Source of the DNA: an uncultured Verrucomicrobiota bacterium
GTDB taxonomy: Bacteria > Verrucomicrobiota > Verrucomicrobiia > Limisphaerales > SXTU01
Assembly (NCBI GenBank): GCA_903863315.1
Contig: CAIPBN010000133.1
Span: 1 to 9,641 of the forward strand
Reading direction: 5' to 3'
DNA length: 9,641 nucleotides
The position numbers and the translations under genes are program-made. Of this stretch, positions 6,303 to 9,641 are shown piece after piece. The notes under the pieces were generated by a model that had not been told where the DNA came from, ran no database searches, and saw only the letters and a list, made by a program, of their open reading frames with translations. The number at the start of each line of letters is the position of its first letter. Positions within the stretch are counted from its first letter, which is position 1.

Positions 6303-8444
6303 ATGAAACGTTCGCTCCTGTCCTATTTGTCTCCGTCCCTTCGTTGCGTTCGTGGTCCGTTACTGCTGGGTCTGCTGGCTCCCGCTGGTGGGGTGCTGGC
6401 ACAGACTCCGCCCCCCGCTCCGCCTGCCGGGCCCGCATCCACCAACCAGACCCACCGCGTCCACACCGAGCTGCCTCCGGTGGTCGTGACAGCCAGCCCA
6501 ATCCCAAGCAACCTGTTTGACCTCGCGCAGCCCGTCACGGTGTTGAGCGAGGAGAAACTTCGCCAGCAGATGGCTTCGACGCTCGGCGAGACGCTCGCGC
6601 GCCAGCCGGGGATCAACTCGACCTACTTCGGTCCGAACGCCAGCCGCCCGATTATCCGCGGCCTGGGTGGGGACCGCATCCGCATTCTGCAAAACGGCCT
6701 TGGGACGATGGACGTCTCCAACACCAGCGACGATCATGCGGTGGCCGCCGATCCCATCTCGCTCCAGCGCGTGGAAGTGGTGCGCGGTCCGGCCGCGCTG
6801 CTCTACGGCCCGAATGCGGTGGGCGGCGTGGTCAACCAGATTGACGGGCGCATTCCTGAGCAACGGCTGACGCGGCCCTTCTCCGGTCGCGCCGACGTGC
6901 GCGTGGATTCGCCGACCAGCGGCAAGGTCGGCGCGTTGATGGTCGAGGGCGGGGCGACGAACGGCTGGAACTACCACCTCGACGGCTTCCGGCGGGAGTC
7001 AGGCAATGTCAGCATTCCCGGCTTCGCGCAGACGGCCGCGCAGCGACTCACGACCGGCGACACCACGACGGGCACGCTGCCCGGCAGCCAGGCCACGGCG
7101 GACGGCGGCGCGGTGGGCACTTCCTATGTGTGGGACAAGGGGCATGTCGGCGCTTCGTTCCAGGGGCTGAACAACAACTACGGCGTCGTGATTGATCCGG
7201 CAGTCAACATCCGCCTGCACCAGCGGCGCTTCGATCTCGCCGGCTCCTTCCTGCAACCCTTCGACGGGCTGCAATCCCTTAAATACAAACTGGGTCGCGC
7301 CGACTACCGCCACACGGAATACGACGCCGGTGCGGTCGGCACAGTCTTCACCTCCGAGGCCTACAACGGCCGGCTGGAGGCGTTGCACAATCAGGTGGGC
7401 CGGTTCGAGGGCGCGGTGGGCTACGAACTGCGCCATGAGAAGCTCAATGCCGTGGGGGACGAGGCGTTCCTGCCGCCCAACAGCACGGTCATCAACTCGC
7501 TCTTCTTCTTTGAGGAGGTGAAGTGGGATACCTTCCGCATCCAGTTTGGCGGGCGCGCGGACCTGGCTTCCGTCAACGGGGAGGCGGTGGCGGGGAACGC
7601 CTTCCTCACCGGCGGCAACCGCGAGTTCACCACCGGCAGCGCCTCGGCCGGCCTGGTCTATCGGCCAGTCAAGGAATGGTCCGGGGCGGTCAATGTGTCC
7701 TATACCCAGCGCCCGCCGACCTCGCAGGAACTCTACGCGGGCGGCCCACATGCGGCCACCGGGACGTTTGAACTCGGCAACCCCAACTTCAAATCCGAGG
7801 GCAACTTCGGGATTGATGTCACCTTGCGCCGCGAGACCGGCCATGTGACCGGGCAGGTGGGCTTCTTCTACAACCGCTTCAACAACTTCCTCACCCTCGT
7901 GGACGCCGACCTCGACGGCGACGGTGTTGCTGACCGGGTGGACGAGACGGGCGCGGTGGACAACATCACCCCCGGTGACTTCCGGGCGATGCGGTTTATG
8001 GGCCAGGCCGCCGAGTTCATCGGCGGCGAGGGCCTCGTCACCTGGCACATCATCGAGGACGATACCCACGCGCTGCACCTCGACCTCAAGGCAGACTACG
8101 TGCGGGCGCGTAACCGCCAGACAGGCGCGGCGCTGCCGCGCATCTCGCCCCTGCGCTACGGCGCCGAACTGGGCTACGAACGCGGCGCCTTCAGCAGCGG
8201 GCTGGAAGTGCTGCGTGTGAGCCGGCAAGGCAGCGTCTCGGCCGGCGAGCGGGCCACGCCCGGCTATGTGATGCTCAACGCGGAAGTCGCCTATAAGTTC
8301 GGCACCTCGCCCAACTCGCTGGAGCTCGCCTTGCGCGGACTGAACCTGCTGGATCAGGAAGCCCGCAACCATGTGTCCTTCCTCAAGGAAGTGGCACCCA
8401 TGCCTGGTCGGGGCGCGATGGTCTCACTGCGCGCGACCTTCTAG
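6303..8444 (+). CDS. TonB-dependent outer-membrane receptor, ZnuD-like subfamily
   Basis: A 713-residue receptor. The ATG at 6303 is preferred over upstream in-frame starts because it yields a signal peptide (MKRSLL..., probable cleavage VLA|Q after residue 33). A Pro-rich linker and a TonB-box-like ELPPVVVTAS (56-65) follow, then the plug domain (about 68-190) with the motifs GETLARQPGI, SRPIIRGLGGDRIRILQNG, SDDHAVAADP and RVEVVRGPAALLYGPNAVGG. The remainder is a beta-barrel ending in the aromatic C-terminus SLRATF typical of outer-membrane proteins. The plug motifs are those of the subfamily containing the zinc receptor ZnuD; the D144-H145 pair lies where zinc-coordinating plug residues are expected, but I have not aligned it. 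There is no strongly His-rich extracellular loop; instead an Asp-rich stretch occurs at 534-547. Zinc or another divalent metal is the likely cargo, by inference. A terminator follows closely, so it ends its transcript. Confidence 0.93.
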   Translation: MKRSLLSYLSPSLRCVRGPLLLGLLAPAGGVLAQTPPPAPPAGPASTNQTHRVHTELPPVVVTASPIPSNLFDLAQPVTVLSEEKLRQQMASTLGETLARQPGINSTYFGPNASRPIIRGLGGDRIRILQNGLGTMDVSNTSDDHAVAADPISLQRVEVVRGPAALLYGPNAVGGVVNQIDGRIPEQRLTRPFSGRADVRVDSPTSGKVGALMVEGGATNGWNYHLDGFRRESGNVSIPGFAQTAAQRLTTGDTTTGTLPGSQATADGGAVGTSYVWDKGHVGASFQGLNNNYGVVIDPAVNIRLHQRRFDLAGSFLQPFDGLQSLKYKLGRADYRHTEYDAGAVGTVFTSEAYNGRLEALHNQVGRFEGAVGYELRHEKLNAVGDEAFLPPNSTVINSLFFFEEVKWDTFRIQFGGRADLASVNGEAVAGNAFLTGGNREFTTGSASAGLVYRPVKEWSGAVNVSYTQRPPTSQELYAGGPHAATGTFELGNPNFKSEGNFGIDVTLRRETGHVTGQVGFFYNRFNNFLTLVDADLDGDGVADRVDETGAVDNITPGDFRAMRFMGQAAEFIGGEGLVTWHIIEDDTHALHLDLKADYVRARNRQTGAALPRISPLRYGAELGYERGAFSSGLEVLRVSRQGSVSAGERATPGYVMLNAEVAYKFGTSPNSLELALRGLNLLDQEARNHVSFLKEVAPMPGRGAMVSLRATF
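7908..7943 (+). other. Calcium-loop-like DxDxDGxxDxxD motif in the receptor barrel
   Basis: Codons 536-547 of the TonB-dependent receptor read DLDGDGVADRVD, with Asp at 536, 538, 540, 544 and 547 and Gly at 541. This fits the DxDxDGxxDxxD spacing of dockerin and thrombospondin type 3 calcium loops. It follows a beta-strand-like FYNRFNNFLTLV segment, so it probably sits in an extracellular loop. Calcium binding is inferred from the spacing alone. Confidence 0.45.
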
Positions 8445-8466
8445 TCGTCGTTGGGCTGCGGCACTG

Positions 8467-8510
8467 GGGCCATCTGCTGGCGTTTGCTGGCGGATGGCCC
8501 GCTTGTTTTT
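8467..8510 (+). terminator. Rho-independent terminator after the TonB receptor gene
   Basis: Perfect 8-bp arms GGGCCATC (8467-8474) and GATGGCCC (8493-8500), extendable by about three inner pairs including one wobble, enclose a loop and are followed by TTGTTTTT (8503-8510). It lies 22 nt after the receptor stop codon on the same strand and separates the metal-uptake genes from the TPR gene. Confidence 0.85.
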
Positions 8511-8618
8511 ATGGGTGTTGCGTTGCATTCACTCCGGTGCCTTCTATGCTGCGGCCGTTACACGCGACCTGTGTTGACTGCCGGCCAAATCCTGAAGTGC
8601 CGAACCGCTCCCTCCGTC

Positions 8619-8624
8619 AGAGGA
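8619..8624 (+). promoter_or_regulatory. Shine-Dalgarno-like AGAGGA before the GTG start of the TPR gene
   Basis: AGAGGA ends three bases before GTG 8628. The spacing is short but usable, and it supports this start over the in-frame GTG 8571 and TTG 8574 farther upstream, which have no such motif close by. Confidence 0.4.
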
Positions 8625-8627
8625 CGC

Positions 8628-9641
8628 GTGCCCCTCATCATCTTCGCCATTCTATTCGGATGGCTCGCTCATCAGGGGCATGCCGATGAACTGGCGGACG
8701 CGCGGAAATTGCTCCTCACCGGGAAGTATTCCGAAGCCATCGCCGCTGCCGAGAAGGGAGCGAAAGAGGAGGAAGGCAGCGAGGATTGGCGCGTGCTGCT
8801 CGTCGAGGCGCACATGGCCGTGGGGCAGTATCAGCAGGCGCACACGGCGTTGACCAATGCGCTGTCCCGCTACCCGCATTCGTCGAGCATCCGGCTCCGG
8901 TTCGTCGGTCGCGAGGTCAAACAGTTCAACGGCCTCGCCGACGAAGGGAGGGACTTGGTCGATGAAATCAACCGCCTTGCCGGCTCGCGGTCGTGGGCGT
9001 ATCGCGACCCGGCGAATCTCACCGCGCTCGGCCGCGCCGCGCTGCTGCTGGGCGCAGACCCGAAGATGGTGCTGGACCGCCTGTTCGACCCGGTGAAGAA
9101 GGCCGCGCCGGACTTGCGGGACATCTACCTCGCGACGGGCCAGCTCGCGCTGGACAAGGGCGACTTCGCGCTGGCGGCGAAGATTTTCCAGGAGGCACTG
9201 AAGCGCTTCAAGACGGACGCGGACATGCAGTTCGGCTTGGCGCGCGCGCTCATGAGCGGCTCGCGGCGGGATGCCTTGCGCGCGCTGGAGCTGGCAATGG
9301 AGTTCAACGAGAAGCACATCCCCGCGCGGCTGCTGCTCGTGGACCATCTGGTGGACGCGGAGGAATACGAGGAGGCGGAGAAGCTCTTGAAGGAGGTGCT
9401 CGAAGTGAACGTGAACCAACCCGAGGCGTGGGCGTATCGCGCGGTCATGGCGCACCTGCGCAACGACAAGGCCAAGGAGACGCAGTTCCGCGCCGACGCG
9501 CTGCGGCACTACACAAACAACCCGGCGGTGGACCAGCTCATCGGGCGCAAGCTGTCGCAGAAGTATCGCTTCGCCGAGGGCGCGGCGTATCAGCGGCTCG
9601 CGCTGAAGTCGGACAAGGGTTTCCTCCCGGCGAAGTTCCAG
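8628..9641 (+). CDS. TPR-repeat protein with N-terminal signal/anchor (3' end outside window)
   Basis: The frame stays open from GTG 8628 to the window end (338 codons, no stop), so the C-terminus is missing. It opens with a hydrophobic segment, PLIIFAILFGWLAHQGHA, which could be a signal peptide cleaved after Ala19, although its n-region lacks Lys/Arg. Starting instead at GTG 8571 or TTG 8574 would add about 19 residues containing several basic ones, a more typical signal peptide, so the start is uncertain. Helical TPR-like units follow: about 20-45 (ARKLLLTGKYSEAIAAAEKG), 50-85 (LVEAHMAVGQYQQAHTALTNAL), 162-195 (YLATGQLALDKGDFALAAKI), and further units through about 300. TPRs mediate protein-protein contacts; the protein is probably periplasmic or membrane-anchored. 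No catalytic domain is visible in this part, and the specific function is unknown. The terminator upstream suggests its own promoter. Long open frames on the opposite strand here are by-products of GC-rich codon use. Confidence 0.8.
   Translation, partial: MPLIIFAILFGWLAHQGHADELADARKLLLTGKYSEAIAAAEKGAKEEEGSEDWRVLLVEAHMAVGQYQQAHTALTNALSRYPHSSSIRLRFVGREVKQFNGLADEGRDLVDEINRLAGSRSWAYRDPANLTALGRAALLLGADPKMVLDRLFDPVKKAAPDLRDIYLATGQLALDKGDFALAAKIFQEALKRFKTDADMQFGLARALMSGSRRDALRALELAMEFNEKHIPARLLLVDHLVDAEEYEEAEKLLKEVLEVNVNQPEAWAYRAVMAHLRNDKAKETQFRADALRHYTNNPAVDQLIGRKLSQKYRFAEGAAYQRLALKSDKGFLPAKFQ

Noticed and set aside
8523..8550. Possible promoter for the TPR gene (TTGCAT, 16 nt, TATGCT)
   Set aside because: Only three of six and four of six matches to the -35 and -10 consensus; too weak to annotate in this base composition.
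8652..9509. 285-codon open frame on the - strand opposite the TPR gene
   Set aside because: The + strand frame is open to the window end, carries a signal-like segment and repeated TPR helices; the antisense product is Arg/Glu/Gln-rich low-complexity.

Overview
The window is about 9.6 kb of GC-rich bacterial DNA in which every supported gene reads on the + strand. Most genes lack a Shine-Dalgarno sequence before a convincing start codon. They also include a ZnuD-like outer-membrane receptor and signal-peptide proteins, so this is a Gram-negative-type cell. The mix of genes and the poor Shine-Dalgarno usage fit Verrucomicrobiota. That assignment is inference from recognition of protein families, not a marker-gene result.

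Region 1 (2-5776) holds four genes in one direction: the 3' part of a DUF2126 putative amidoligase; a fusion of a circularly permuted ATP-grasp domain with an alpha-E (DUF403) domain; and two paralogous bacterial-type transglutaminase-like proteins, each with an intact Cys-His-Asp triad. Junctions are tight (90 nt, 4-nt overlap, 19 nt), so they probably form an operon. Comparative genomics has predicted that such clusters make and process amide or peptide bonds, as a peptide synthesis or protein-tagging pathway. I know of no biochemical demonstration of the substrate. This is the most interesting system in the window.

Region 2 (5777-8510) looks like a metal-uptake unit. It has a short exported Cys/His-rich protein followed by a 713-residue TonB-dependent receptor of the ZnuD-like subfamily, closed by a clear rho-independent terminator at 8467-8510. 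A small inverted repeat lies upstream of the short gene.

Region 3 (8511-9641) is the start of a TPR-repeat protein with an N-terminal signal or anchor segment. It runs off the window end and starts at a non-ATG codon.

No tRNA, rRNA, CRISPR array, insertion sequence or phage gene was seen. No gap between genes exceeds about 185 nt.
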